Of a stretch of 64,000 nt of DNA, positions 16,482-24,985 are shown piece by piece; the stretch's first letter is position 1; every line of letters starts with the position of its first letter. The notes under the pieces are model-generated. The model made no database searches. It saw nothing but the letters and a program-made list of their open reading frames with translations, and was not told the origin of the DNA. The DNA is from CAWBOY01 sp963790585. Its GTDB lineage: Bacteria > Planctomycetota > Planctomycetia > Gemmatales > Gemmataceae. Where the stretch lies: the NCBI GenBank assembly GCA_963790585.1, contig CAWBOY010000010.1:61082-125081 (forward strand). Direction: 5' to 3'. The translations under genes were made by a program, and so were the position numbers.

Positions 16482-17803
16482 CTTAGGAACCGCGCCAAAA
16501 TAACTTACCGAATTAGATATCCTTATGCGGATGGATTTCATAGTTCCATTCGCCATGATAGGCATTCGGTTTAATGTTGCATTCGGCCAGTTGTTCGTCG
16601 CTCACTTTGCGGCCTTTTTCGTATTGGCCTTCGTCGAGCCACGCATGGATTTCCAGGCCCGTTTCCGTGGTCGTCGCCCCGATCGATTCGACGATGACTT
16701 CCAAGGTCTCCAGCGGCCTTCCCCGCCAGTTCCGTGTAATGTGGCAGAACACCCGATGCTCGATCTTGTTCCATTTACTCGTGCCCGGAGGGTAGTGGCT
16801 GACCTCCACGATCAGCCCCGTCTCGTCCGCCCACTTCTGGAGTTCGACTTTCCAAAGCCTACAACGCGAACTGTTGCTGCCGCCGCTGTCCGCCGTCACC
16901 AATATACGCTTGGCGCGAGCGTAACGCTGGCGGCCCAGGTTCTCCCACCAACGGCGGATCGCCGCCACTGCGAACTCGGCCGTGTCGTGGACTGATCCCC
17001 ACCGACACTCCAGCCTCGTTGCCGTGGATGTCGTAGACGCCGTAAGGGACCGCCTTGCCCAGTTTTGGGTCAGGAAAATCGTGCGTCTTCACTTTCTCCG
17101 GGTCGCCTTTGGGCCGATACGTTTGGCCCGCGTTCTTGAGATTTCCCAGTACTTCCTTCTTCTTGGTGTCCACCGAAAGTGCCGGTTCGCCGCGACGCTT
17201 GCGTGCCGCCACCCGCTCGGCGATGTGGCGAAACTGGCCGTCGCGATCGGGATGTTGGCTGCCTTCGCGCGTCTTGCGGTTTCCCTGCAGACTGTAATGC
17301 AGCGCCACCAGCATCCGCCGCACACTCGTCCCACTAACCTTGTATCCCTGGGTCCGCAATGCTTCCGCCAATCGATGCGTACTCTTGATCGTCCAACGCA
17401 AGGGATTCGTCGGGGATCCGCGCGCCGTCGGTTCGATCAACCGATCCAATGCCTCCTGCAAGCCCGGCTGAGTCGTTGCCTGAGGTTTGCGACCGCCACC
17501 ACTGCGTCGCTGTCGATGACCGGGCAGCGGATCGGGATCGTCGAGTTCCTTCAGTCCCGTTCGGATGGTTCGGTCCGACAAACCCGTAGCCAAAGCCACG
17601 AGGGTGATTCCGCCGCGTCCCAAGGCCCGCGCTTCAACAGCTGCCCACCGGCGTCTGCCACGCTCGTCCAAATCGTCGAGCAGTTCGATATACTTGCCTT
17701 CAATGGCGTTAGCGATCGTCGCATTGTGCATGCAGCGATCATGACATCGTCAGCTGCAATAGACAATACTAATTCGGTAACTTATTTTGGCGTGATTCCT
17801 AAG
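16482..17803 (-). mobile_element. ISAzo13-family insertion sequence
   Basis: About 1.3 kb with imperfect terminal inverted repeats of about 35 bp. The left arm (16482-16516) begins CTTAGGAACCGCGCCAAAAT and the right arm (17769-17803) is its near complement, ending GGCGTGATTCCTAAG. One transposase gene fills the interior. I could not fix a target-site duplication. Confidence 0.85.
16513..17731 (-). CDS. ISAzo13-like transposase, frameshifted
   Basis: About 400 residues. The front half (residues 1-250) has a helix-turn-helix-like region (LVALATGLSDRTIRTGLKEL), the family run RRSGGGRKP, LSVDTKKKEVLGNLKN and YGVYDIHGNEAGVSVGIS. The back half has VTADSGGSNSSR and PPGTSKWNKIEHRVF, the later acidic catalytic residues. 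The halves are joined by an extra C near 16985 (AGTCCACGAC), after which the family reading HDTAEFAVAAIRRWW follows. If the shift is real the IS is dead. Confidence 0.9.
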
Positions 17804-17836
17804 ACTTTGGGCCGCCGGTAAGATGTTTTGGACGGC

Positions 17837-18964
17837 TCACCGCCCGCCACGCAGTTGCGTCGACGATAAATCGTGGCGAAATGTTAGGCCTTGAAATAGG
17901 GGACGGTGGGTGTCTGGAAAATCGAGTTGGTCGACCGCGCGAAATTGTCCTGACCCATCGACGCGGCCCGCGACGAGAAAGCGACAGCCGCGCTGGCCGA
18001 TCTCGGCTAGGGCTTCGTTCATTTTCTCGACGCTGTCAGCATAGAAACGCGGCTCGACCAGGCGTGCCGCGGTGTCCGCGCCGACGACGAACGTGGTGTC
18101 TGGGAATAATCGAGCTTTTTCCGCGAAGGTCGGGGCGCGTGTGAGCCAAAGGGGTGAGCGCCAGGCGAACTGCGCTAGCCGCCAGCGCACGTCTTCATTG
18201 GCTAGCGCGGGTTTGTCGGCGTTGCGGACGGTTAGCTCGAACGCTCCTGACAGGCCGGTTTGTTTCTCGGCGTGTTGCAAGAGTCGGCAATGGCCTTCGT
18301 GTAGGGGATTGAAAGAGCCAGGTAGCAGCAAACGCGGTGAGGGCGTTTCCGTCGTTGCCCGGCCGTCGGCTAATACGCAGACGCGGTCGCGCTGGCCCGC
18401 CAGAAAAGCTGACAAAGGATCGTCTTTCTCCTGAATATCGTGGGTAAGCTGTTCATTGGGTAGCAACGCTATTTCGACGCGCTGTGGCAGGCCGAATCTC
18501 TCGGCGAGCGTGTTTAGGAGGACGCGATCAAGCAGGTCTTCCTCGGCAGCGCGTTTGCGCTGCTCTTTGGCGAGAATGAGCGAACAGAGATGGATCCGCT
18601 GATCGGTGGCGATGGCGATGTGAAAGCGATGTTCGCCGCGTTTGGGGCGGTCGGACCGTAAGCTGGCCGTGCAAGCGACGCCGGCGACGGCCTCGCGCGG
18701 CGTTAGAATGCGGGCTCGTTCCAGGGCGCGAGCGGCAAGGGCGCGAGCTGTCTCGATGGAACAAGAAGACGGCGGGGAATAGCCGAGATACTCGCCGAGG
18801 GCCGCTTCGTGGTAGGGGACGGCAAGCTCGAGAATTGTGCGACTGCCGCCTGGGACTGCGAGGAGCCAAGCGGCCGCGCCTACGCCGCCGCCGGTTAGGA
18901 CGGCGGCATAGCGATAGGGGCCGGCGTGAAGAGAATGGACGAGATCGCGGATGGGCTGGTCCAT
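17837..18964 (-). CDS. CinA-like domain fused to an NMN adenylyltransferase-like domain
   Basis: A 375-residue two-domain protein. Residues about 20-160 resemble the C-terminal amidase domain of CinA (TGGGVGAAAWLL, PGGSRTILE, then GVACTASL and DRPKRGEHR). Residues about 215-375 are a nucleotidyltransferase with the HIGH-type motif GSFNPLHEGH, plus a late DLSSTQLR that resembles the ISSTxIR motif. CinA amidase turns NMN into NaMN and NadD-type enzymes adenylate NaMN or NMN, so both steps of a pyridine nucleotide salvage route could sit on one chain. This is inferred from the fusion. It lies 36 bp after argG on the same strand. Confidence 0.75.
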   Translation of the reverse strand: MDQPIRDLVHSLHAGPYRYAAVLTGGGVGAAAWLLAVPGGSRTILELAVPYHEAALGEYLGYSPPSSCSIETARALAARALERARILTPREAVAGVACTASLRSDRPKRGEHRFHIAIATDQRIHLCSLILAKEQRKRAAEEDLLDRVLLNTLAERFGLPQRVEIALLPNEQLTHDIQEKDDPLSAFLAGQRDRVCVLADGRATTETPSPRLLLPGSFNPLHEGHCRLLQHAEKQTGLSGAFELTVRNADKPALANEDVRWRLAQFAWRSPLWLTRAPTFAEKARLFPDTTFVVGADTAARLVEPRFYADSVEKMNEALAEIGQRGCRFLVAGRVDGSGQFRAVDQLDFPDTHRPLFQGLTFRHDLSSTQLRGGR

Positions 18965-19000
18965 TGGGCACGGCTGAATTTGTTCGGGTGGCAGTCCGGC

Positions 19001-20260
19001 TCACTCCTTCGGCGCGTTCAAGCCCGGGAGGTCGAAGCCTTTGCCGCCTTTCAATAATTGCAGAGCGGCTTGCGTCTGTTGGCCGAGGCCCCATAGTCGG
19101 ATAAAGCCTTTGGCGGCGTCGTGGTCGAAGAGGTCGTTGCTGTCGTAGGTGGCCAATTTCTTGCTGTAGAGGCTATGCTCGCTCTTGCGGCCGGTGACGG
19201 TTGACTTGCCTTTGAAGAGCTTGACGCGAACTTGTCCGCTGACGAAGCGTTGATTCGACAGCACGAATTGGAACAGGTCCTGATGAAACGCGCTGAACCA
19301 TAGACCGTTGTAAATCATGTCGGCGTATTCTTGGGCGACCAGCGTCTTGAAGCGGGCCGCCTGCTTTGACAGGCAGAGCGACTCCAGCTCGCGGTGAGCG
19401 TCGTGGAGAATGACGCCGGCGGGGGCTTCGTAAAGTTCGCGTGACTTGATGCCGACGAGGCGATTTTCGACGTGGTCAATTCGGCCGACGCCGTGAGCCC
19501 CGCCGAGCTTGTTGAGTTTCTCGATCAACGGCACGCCGTCCATCTTTTGGCTGTCGAGCCCAACTGGGCGGCCTTGCTCGAAGTCGATCGTGACGGTCGC
19601 GGCTTGATCCGGAGCTTTCGCGGGATCGACGGTCCAGCCGAAGGCATCGGCCGGCGGTTCGTCCCAGGGGTCTTCGAGAACGCCGGCCTCGCAACTGCGG
19701 CCCCAGAGATTGATGTCAAGACTATAAGGACTTTCCACGGTCGCTTCGACCTGGATGCCATGCTTGGCTGCGTAAGCGAGCGCTTCGGGCCGGCTCATTT
19801 TCCACTCGCGGACGGGTGCGATGATTTTGAGTTCCGGCGCGAGCGTCTGAAACGTAACGTCGAATCGGACCTGATCGTTGCCTTTGCCGGTGCAGCCGTG
19901 AGCGACGGCCTTGGCGTTGTGCTTGCGGGCGGCATCGACCATCAGCTTGGCGATCAGCGGCCGGCCGAGGGCGGTGGCCAATGGATATTTGCCCTCGTAA
20001 ATGGCTCCGGCCATCAGCGCCGGCCAAACGAAGCAATCGACGAAGAGGTTCCGCGCGTCGATCGCGATGGCGTCGACCGCGCCGGTACGCAGAGCTTTTT
20101 GACGTATTTTCTCGATGTCGTCGCCCTGGCCGAGATCGACGGTGAAGGTGACGACGTCGAGGTTGTATTTCTCGCCGAGCCATTTCACCATGACGGAGGT
20201 GTCGAGGCCTCCAGAATAGGCCAGAATCACTTTGTCGCGTGCGGGGGAGCCTGACGCCAT
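19001..20260 (-). CDS. argG: Argininosuccinate synthase
   Basis: ATP-dependent ligation of citrulline and aspartate in arginine synthesis, cytoplasmic. 419 residues, full length. The ATP-pyrophosphatase loop is AYSGGLDTS (residues 14-22). Other signatures are AHGCTGKGNDQVRF, ESPYSLDINLWGRSCEAG and KSRELYEAPAG. The frame is intact, unlike many neighbours. The CinA-NMNAT gene follows after 36 bp, and the JAMM gene diverges upstream with 85 bp between the starts. Confidence 0.98.
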   Translation of the reverse strand: MASGSPARDKVILAYSGGLDTSVMVKWLGEKYNLDVVTFTVDLGQGDDIEKIRQKALRTGAVDAIAIDARNLFVDCFVWPALMAGAIYEGKYPLATALGRPLIAKLMVDAARKHNAKAVAHGCTGKGNDQVRFDVTFQTLAPELKIIAPVREWKMSRPEALAYAAKHGIQVEATVESPYSLDINLWGRSCEAGVLEDPWDEPPADAFGWTVDPAKAPDQAATVTIDFEQGRPVGLDSQKMDGVPLIEKLNKLGGAHGVGRIDHVENRLVGIKSRELYEAPAGVILHDAHRELESLCLSKQAARFKTLVAQEYADMIYNGLWFSAFHQDLFQFVLSNQRFVSGQVRVKLFKGKSTVTGRKSEHSLYSKKLATYDSNDLFDHDAAKGFIRLWGLGQQTQAALQLLKGGKGFDLPGLNAPKE

Positions 20261-20345
20261 CGGATGGGGTTCCTAGAAAGTACGGTTCACGACCTGGGCC
20301 GGCGATCTTTGATTTTTCGCTCCGGAATGCCAGAGGTAGCTGTTC

Positions 20346-20771
20346 ATGATAGTTCGATTGACGCTCAGCGAAAAGATCCACGACGACATGATCGCCCAGG
20401 CCTTGGCCGAACGGCCGAACGAGTGCTGTGGCCTTTTGGCAGGCATCGTCGACGAGCCGGGCGGCGTTGCTAAGGTCATCGAGCGTTATGCGCTTGTTAA
20501 TATCGCGGAACGGCCGACCGTTGAGTATCTCTCGGACGCCAAGGGGATGCTCTTCGCGCTGCGCGACATGGAGCGTCGCGGCCTCGACCTCTTGGCCGTT
20601 TATCATTCCCATCCGACCTCGCTGCCGATCCCGAGTCGTAAGGATCTCGAGATGAACACGTATCCGGAGGTGGTGAAGTTTATCATTTCCCTCGTAAGTG
20701 ACCCGCCATCGATGCGCGGGTGGTATCTGTCGGATTCGGGGCCGACGGAGTCACATTGGGAAAAGGTTTAG
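20346..20771 (+). CDS. JAMM/MPN metalloprotease (M67 family)
   Basis: A 141-residue single-domain Mov34/MPN protein. The zinc motif is complete: an early Glu in NECCGLLAG, then HSHPTSLPIPSRKD, which is the HxH-x7-S-xx-D pattern. Bacterial proteins of this type cleave C-terminal extensions from sulfur-carrier or ubiquitin-like proteins, or act in cysteine synthesis. No such substrate gene is nearby. It is divergent from argG. Confidence 0.9.
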   Translation: MIVRLTLSEKIHDDMIAQALAERPNECCGLLAGIVDEPGGVAKVIERYALVNIAERPTVEYLSDAKGMLFALRDMERRGLDLLAVYHSHPTSLPIPSRKDLEMNTYPEVVKFIISLVSDPPSMRGWYLSDSGPTESHWEKV

Positions 20772-20786
20772 AAAATTGAACGCAGT

Positions 20787-21752
20787 TCACGGCACTTTGA
20801 GATGATCGAAGATCCGTTGTATCAGGTTTTCCGCGGTGATCTCCTCCGCTTCGGCTTCGTAAGTGATGCCAAGCCGATGTCGTAACACGTCGGGGCCGAG
20901 GGCTTTGATGTCTTGCGGCGTGACATAATCGCGGCCTTCGAGAAAGGCGTGGCCTTTGGCGGCGCGTGTCAGAAAGATCGTCGCGCGCGGGCTGACGCCA
21001 TATTGGATATAGGGCCCGAGATTGAGGCCAAATTCGGCGGGTCGGCGCGTGGCGTGGACGATATCGACAATGTAGGCCTTGATCGCCGCATCGATGTGAA
21101 TGGCGTCGATGGCGTCGCGCAATGCAACCAAATCCGCGGGGCCAAAAACGGGCTCGACGTATAGCTTCGGCTCGACGACGGCCATGCGATCGAGGATGTC
21201 CAGCTCCTCTTGTTTGGACGGATAATTGATCTTCAGCTTCAGCATGAAGCGATCGACCTGGGCTTCGGGCAGCGGATAGGTTCCCTCTTGCTCGATCGGA
21301 TTTTGCGTGGCGAGGACCATGAACGGTTGTTCGAGCGGATAGCTCGCTTCGCCGATCGTCACCTGCCGCTCGGCCATCGCTTCGAGCAACGCGCTTTGCA
21401 CCTTGGCGGGCGCACGGTTGATCTCATCGGCGAGGACGAGATTGGCAAAAACGGGACCTTTTTTGACGCTGAACTCGCCGCTGCGCGGGTTGTAGATCTG
21501 CGTGCCGATGACATCGGCGGGCAAGAGGTCGGGCGTGAACTGGATACGGCGAAAACTGAGCCGCAGCGCCTGGGCGAGAGTGCGGACCGCGAGCGTCTTG
21601 GCAAGGCCGGGGACGCCTTCGATGAGGACATGGCCGCCGGTAAGTAAACCGAGCAGGAGGCGATCAAGGAGAGTCTTTTGCCCGACGATTACCTTGCCGA
21701 TTTCGCGGTAGAGCGGATCGAGTTGTTCGCGCAATGTCGGCACGGCAGTCAT
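20787..21752 (-). CDS. MoxR-family AAA ATPase
   Basis: A 321-residue chaperone-like ATPase. Walker A is GVPGLAKT (about 44-51), Walker B is LVLADEINRAPAKVQSALLEAM, and sensor 1 is in VLATQNPIEQEGTYPLPEAQVDRFMLK. The C-terminal lid has DPRATIFL-like sequence (SPRATIFLTRAAKGHAFL). MoxR proteins usually work with DUF58 and VWA proteins encoded beside them; none is in this window, so it looks orphaned. It is convergent with the JAMM gene, with 15 bp between the stops. Confidence 0.95.
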   Translation of the reverse strand: MTAVPTLREQLDPLYREIGKVIVGQKTLLDRLLLGLLTGGHVLIEGVPGLAKTLAVRTLAQALRLSFRRIQFTPDLLPADVIGTQIYNPRSGEFSVKKGPVFANLVLADEINRAPAKVQSALLEAMAERQVTIGEASYPLEQPFMVLATQNPIEQEGTYPLPEAQVDRFMLKLKINYPSKQEELDILDRMAVVEPKLYVEPVFGPADLVALRDAIDAIHIDAAIKAYIVDIVHATRRPAEFGLNLGPYIQYGVSPRATIFLTRAAKGHAFLEGRDYVTPQDIKALGPDVLRHRLGITYEAEAEEITAENLIQRIFDHLKVP

Positions 21753-21888
21753 GATGGCCCTCGCTCCTATTCGTCGAGCCCGCGTTATGCCGGCCCCCGC
21801 CCCATTGTATGAACAACCCGCTCTGAGAGCGGTGGGACGGTGGGACAGACCCCCTTGCTCTATTATCCCACTTCGTGTTAGACTTCTA

Positions 21889-21907
21889 TCTTAATCGTCC
21901 ATTAAGA
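21889..21907. promoter_or_regulatory. Palindromic operator candidate of the AbrB/GNAT operon
   Basis: TCTTAAT and ATTAAGA form a perfect dyad around CGTCC, ending eight bases before the antitoxin ATG. Its place over the likely promoter or leader fits autoregulation by the toxin-antitoxin complex, the rule for such operons. The link is inferred. Confidence 0.55.
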
Positions 21908-21915
21908 GAGGTCCC

Positions 21916-22194
21916 ATGCATACGGAAACCCGCACGACCGACGCCAAGGGACGGCTGGTTCTGCCAAAGGCATTTGCCAACGCTACCGTCATCATCGAGC
22001 AGTGGAGCGAGACCGAGCTGCGGGTGCGCCGGGCAAAGGTGGTAGCCGAGGACGATTTGCCGTTCGTCGAGGAATCGGCCTCCCCGCTCTCCGACCAAGA
22101 CCGCGACCGCTTCCTTGAGTTGATCGCCGAGCCGCCCGCTCCCACGCCCGCGCTCAAAAAAGCGGCGGCTCGCCACAAGGCTCGCAATGGCTGA
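21916..22194 (+). CDS. AbrB-like antitoxin
   Basis: A 92-residue protein whose first 45 residues look like a swapped-hairpin AbrB DNA-binding domain: RTTDAKGRLVLPKAFANATVIIEQWSETELRVRR. The acidic then basic C-terminal half probably wraps the toxin. Its last eight bases overlap the GNAT gene, so the pair is translationally coupled. GNAT toxins usually pair with ribbon-helix-helix (DUF1778) antitoxins, which makes the AbrB-like partner worth noting. Confidence 0.75.
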   Translation: MHTETRTTDAKGRLVLPKAFANATVIIEQWSETELRVRRAKVVAEDDLPFVEESASPLSDQDRDRFLELIAEPPAPTPALKKAAARHKARNG

Positions 22195-22690
22195 TTGGAC
22201 CATCGAGCCGCTCGGTAAGGATCACGAGCGTTCGGGCTTTTCTTGTGGTCGCCCCACTCTCGACGATTTCATCCGTACTCGTGTCAGCCAGTACGAGAAG
22301 CGCAGGCTAGGGCGGACGTTCGTCGCGGTGCCGCCGGGCGCGAATCGCGTACTCGGTTATTATACCCTTGCGACCGGGGCCGTTGTATTTGAGTCCTTGC
22401 CGTCCGACGCCTCCCACAGACTCCCCAAGCATCCGGTTCCCGTCGTGCTTCTGGCACGGTTGGCAGTCGAGCAATCGGCACCAGGGAAAGGCATGGGGGA
22501 AGCGTTACTGTTAGATGCCCTCCAGCGAGCCCTCGACTTCTCCAAGCGACTCGATGTCTATGCCGTCGAAGTGGACGCCTTGGACGACGTGGCAGCCGCT
22601 TTCTACCACAAGTACGGATTCACTCCGTTGCTGGACGATCCTCTGCACCTCTACCTTCCGATCTCGACCATTGAAGATGTACTTGGGTGA
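22187..22690 (+). CDS. GNAT-family acetyltransferase, probable TacT-like toxin
   Basis: 167 residues. The layout fits TacT/AtaT toxins, which acetylate aminoacyl-tRNA: an opening FSCGRPTLDDFIRTRVSQYEKRRLGRTFV, GYYTLATGAV, the acetyl-CoA loop LARLAVEQSAPGKGMGEALLLDAL, and AAAFYHKYGF with the late Tyr. It follows and overlaps the AbrB-like gene. Toxicity is inferred from layout and context. Confidence 0.85.
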   Translation: MADWTIEPLGKDHERSGFSCGRPTLDDFIRTRVSQYEKRRLGRTFVAVPPGANRVLGYYTLATGAVVFESLPSDASHRLPKHPVPVVLLARLAVEQSAPGKGMGEALLLDALQRALDFSKRLDVYAVEVDALDDVAAAFYHKYGFTPLLDDPLHLYLPISTIEDVLG

Positions 22691-22788
22691 GAGTCCAATT
22701 CGAAAAGCCGCTCACTAGCGCTTCCAGGGCGCGGCAATTGCTAATCCTTGCCAAATGGCATCAATCCGCATACGCCTAACGAGGACAT

Positions 22789-23451
22789 TTGACCCGCAAC
22801 CCTTCCCGGTTTTCCGCAATGCCCTCGACTCGGCGGAACACATTCTGGCGAGCTTTACCACGCAAGCTGGTGGCAAGCGGTTGCCTGTTCTCGTATCTGA
22901 TGGTCGCTGTCGGCTTTCCTTATTCTGCTCCGGTCTCATCCAGCAATGGCGAACGCTTCGCCTGTCAGTCGCTCGCCTGCGGTTGCCAGACAGCCGAGCA
23001 ATGCCGCGTTTGCGGCTGCTTCACGACGGAGGAGCGGCAGTATTGGGAGCGTGCGAATCAGGTCAAACCAAAGGAATGCTGCGGCGGTCCCGATTGTGAC
23101 GTCTGCAACGGCAAGGCCGAAAGCTGTTGCAAGACGGCCGCGCCGTCGCCAGAGGAGCCGAAGTCCTTCTGCTCCGGCGCGAGTCGTGCGGAGACGAAGT
23201 CGTGCTGTGACACGAAGCCCGCGAAACCGGCGCCGACGATCGAGCTGCGCTGGGGTCGCGTGTTGGCGGCGCTGAAGTGTCAGGGGCTTGGTACACAGTG
23301 GGTCAGCCTCGGGGCGGCACCTTTGCCAGAGCCGCGTTATACATTTACCACCGCGTTCAATCTTGTTGATTTCGTGGGTCCTCGTCAGGAATTGGCTTTC
23401 GTCATCTCTTCCACCCCTCCGGCCCGTCCGCCACGTCTTGGGTCGGTCTGA
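22789..23451 (+). CDS. Cys-rich exported protein with an AEQC motif
   Basis: Up to 220 residues from a TTG at 22789, or 210 from the ATG at 22819. An early hydrophobic segment (ASGCLFSYLMVAVGFPYSA) is followed by ACGCQTAEQCRVCGCFTTEER, then ECCGGPDCDVC, ESCCK, SFCSG and SCCDTK. The first Cys cluster fits a recurring planctomycete motif (CGC-x-x-AEQC, then C-x-CF). Its end, STPPARPPRLGSV, follows a conserved-looking hydrophobic tail. The role is unknown; metal handling is possible. It shares the CC-pair style of the genes at 15396 and 15783 but lacks close similarity. Confidence 0.65.
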   Translation: MTRNPSRFSAMPSTRRNTFWRALPRKLVASGCLFSYLMVAVGFPYSAPVSSSNGERFACQSLACGCQTAEQCRVCGCFTTEERQYWERANQVKPKECCGGPDCDVCNGKAESCCKTAAPSPEEPKSFCSGASRAETKSCCDTKPAKPAPTIELRWGRVLAALKCQGLGTQWVSLGAAPLPEPRYTFTTAFNLVDFVGPRQELAFVISSTPPARPPRLGSV

Positions 23452-23592
23452 AATCCATTACGGAATCTTTACATCGTCGCTCACCAGCCTCAAGCGCAAG
23501 CGCGGGGTTCAGAGCGAATAAACCCTGCGTCTGCGCCTGGGTCTGGTGAGCAATCAATTTTTCATCTATTTCTATCCCGAAAGGGCTTTTTC

Positions 23593-24504
23593 ATGCGCCG
23601 TCGTTCCGCCTTTACGCTGATCGAGCTATTGGTGGTCATCGCCATCATCGCCGTTTTGATCGGCTTGCTCCTGCCCGCGGTCCAGAAGGTGCGCGAGAGC
23701 GCATCCCGGACGCAGTGCAACAACAACCTCAAACAAATTGGCATCGCCCTGCAGAATTATCATGGCACCATGCTCTGCTTCCCGCCCGGCTATCAGACTC
23801 AGGTCGCTTCCGACAACTCCGACCTCGGCCCAGGCTGGGGCTGGGGCGCTTATCTGCTCGATTACATGGAGCAGGGCAATCTTAAGGCCGCCATTCGTTT
23901 TGACCTTCAGATCACCGACCCAGCCAATGCGGCTGTTCGCGTAGCTCAAGTTTCGAGCTACCTTTGCCCATCCGAGCCGGAGCCGGGGACGTTCACGGTG
24001 GTCGACGGCAACGGTAACCCGCTGGTCATCGTTGCGCGCGGCAACTACGTCGCCATGAACGGCGTCCTCGGCGTCAGCAGCGACGCCTTCGACAACAATG
24101 GCGCCTTTCTCCGCAATCGCGCCATACGTATCTCGGATATACGCGACGGCTTGAGTAACACACTCTTTATCGGCGAGCGCTGCTCGAGCATGTCGAGTAC
24201 GACCTGGACCGGGGCCGTTACCAACGGCGTCGTGCCGGCGCAGCGTTATCCCGATCCAGCAGACCAACTTGCCAACGCCGAGCTGGCATCGGCCCTCGTG
24301 CTGGCGCATGGCAGCCGCGACCATTTGCCCAATAATCCGCTGGTCTTTGACGCCGACGCCACCGCCAGTTTTCACATTCAGGGCGTCAACTTCCTCTTTG
24401 GCGATGGCTCGGTCCACTCCATCAGCAGCACGGTCAATGGCACCGTGTACGAAGCCTTGCTGACGCGCATGGGTGGCGAGCCGATCAGCGGCGGAGATTA
24501 TTGA
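23593..24504 (+). CDS. DUF1559 pseudopilin-like protein (H-x9-DG family)
   Basis: A 303-residue protein with a type IV pilin/type II secretion N-terminal signal: RRRSAFTLIELLVVIAIIAVLIGLLLPAVQ, where cleavage would follow the residue before FTLIE. The family mark at the end is HIQGVNFLFGDGSVH, a His nine residues before Asp-Gly. Middle parts include NNLKQIGIALQNYH and LCPSE. Planctomycetes carry dozens of these; they are thought to form surface or secretion pseudopili. The next gene follows after 17 bp. Confidence 0.95.
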   Translation: MRRRSAFTLIELLVVIAIIAVLIGLLLPAVQKVRESASRTQCNNNLKQIGIALQNYHGTMLCFPPGYQTQVASDNSDLGPGWGWGAYLLDYMEQGNLKAAIRFDLQITDPANAAVRVAQVSSYLCPSEPEPGTFTVVDGNGNPLVIVARGNYVAMNGVLGVSSDAFDNNGAFLRNRAIRISDIRDGLSNTLFIGERCSSMSSTTWTGAVTNGVVPAQRYPDPADQLANAELASALVLAHGSRDHLPNNPLVFDADATASFHIQGVNFLFGDGSVHSISSTVNGTVYEALLTRMGGEPISGGDY

Positions 24505-24521
24505 GCGAGGAGGGACCAAAC

Positions 24522-24890
24522 GTGCGATACATCCTGGCGTTCATCACGATAGGCCTCGCTCTGCAGCAGGTCGGCTGCAGCCGTTCGACCGACGATTGGC
24601 TGCAACAGCTCAAGGAAGCCGATGTCGTGAAAAAGCGCGAGGCCTTGCGGCAATTGGGGTCGCGCGGGTCTGACTGCGAACGTGTCGTGCCCATACTCAT
24701 CGAAGCGCTCCGCGATGAGAATGGGTACGTGCGGCATGACGCGGCGCTAGCGCTTGGAAAGTTTGGGCCTGATGCCAAGGCCGCGGTTCCGGTGCTGTTA
24801 ACGGCGCGGAAAGACAAGGACAAGAATGTCCGCAAGGCCGTCGAGGTGGCGTTGAAGCGGATTGATGCAGGCAAGGAGGGCGGGCGATGA
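24522..24890 (+). CDS. HEAT-repeat lipoprotein
   Basis: A 122-residue protein. The GTG at 24522 is preferred because GAGGAGGGA lies 8 to 16 bases before it. The opening VRYILAFITIGLALQQVGCS ends in a lipobox (QVGC). The rest is two to three HEAT-like helical repeats: KREALRQLGSRG, NGYVRHDAALALGKFGPDA, NVRKAVEVALKRI. It probably scaffolds something on a membrane. The tight spacing implies co-expression with the pseudopilin gene. Confidence 0.8.
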   Translation: MRYILAFITIGLALQQVGCSRSTDDWLQQLKEADVVKKREALRQLGSRGSDCERVVPILIEALRDENGYVRHDAALALGKFGPDAKAAVPVLLTARKDKDKNVRKAVEVALKRIDAGKEGGR

Positions 24891-24985
24891 ATTAGATGGA
24901 TATGTATACTGACGGTATAGGTGAGGGCTCATGAAGGGCGCCCAGCAAGTCGGGGGCTATATTAAGACTGCGGGAGCTGCTTCGG

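Noticed and set aside
19472..20254. A 260-codon plus-strand frame
   Set aside because: It is a shadow of argG, with GC-driven codon mirror and no homology.
23626..24519. A 297-codon minus-strand frame
   Set aside because: It is antisense to the DUF1559 gene, whose identity is certain.
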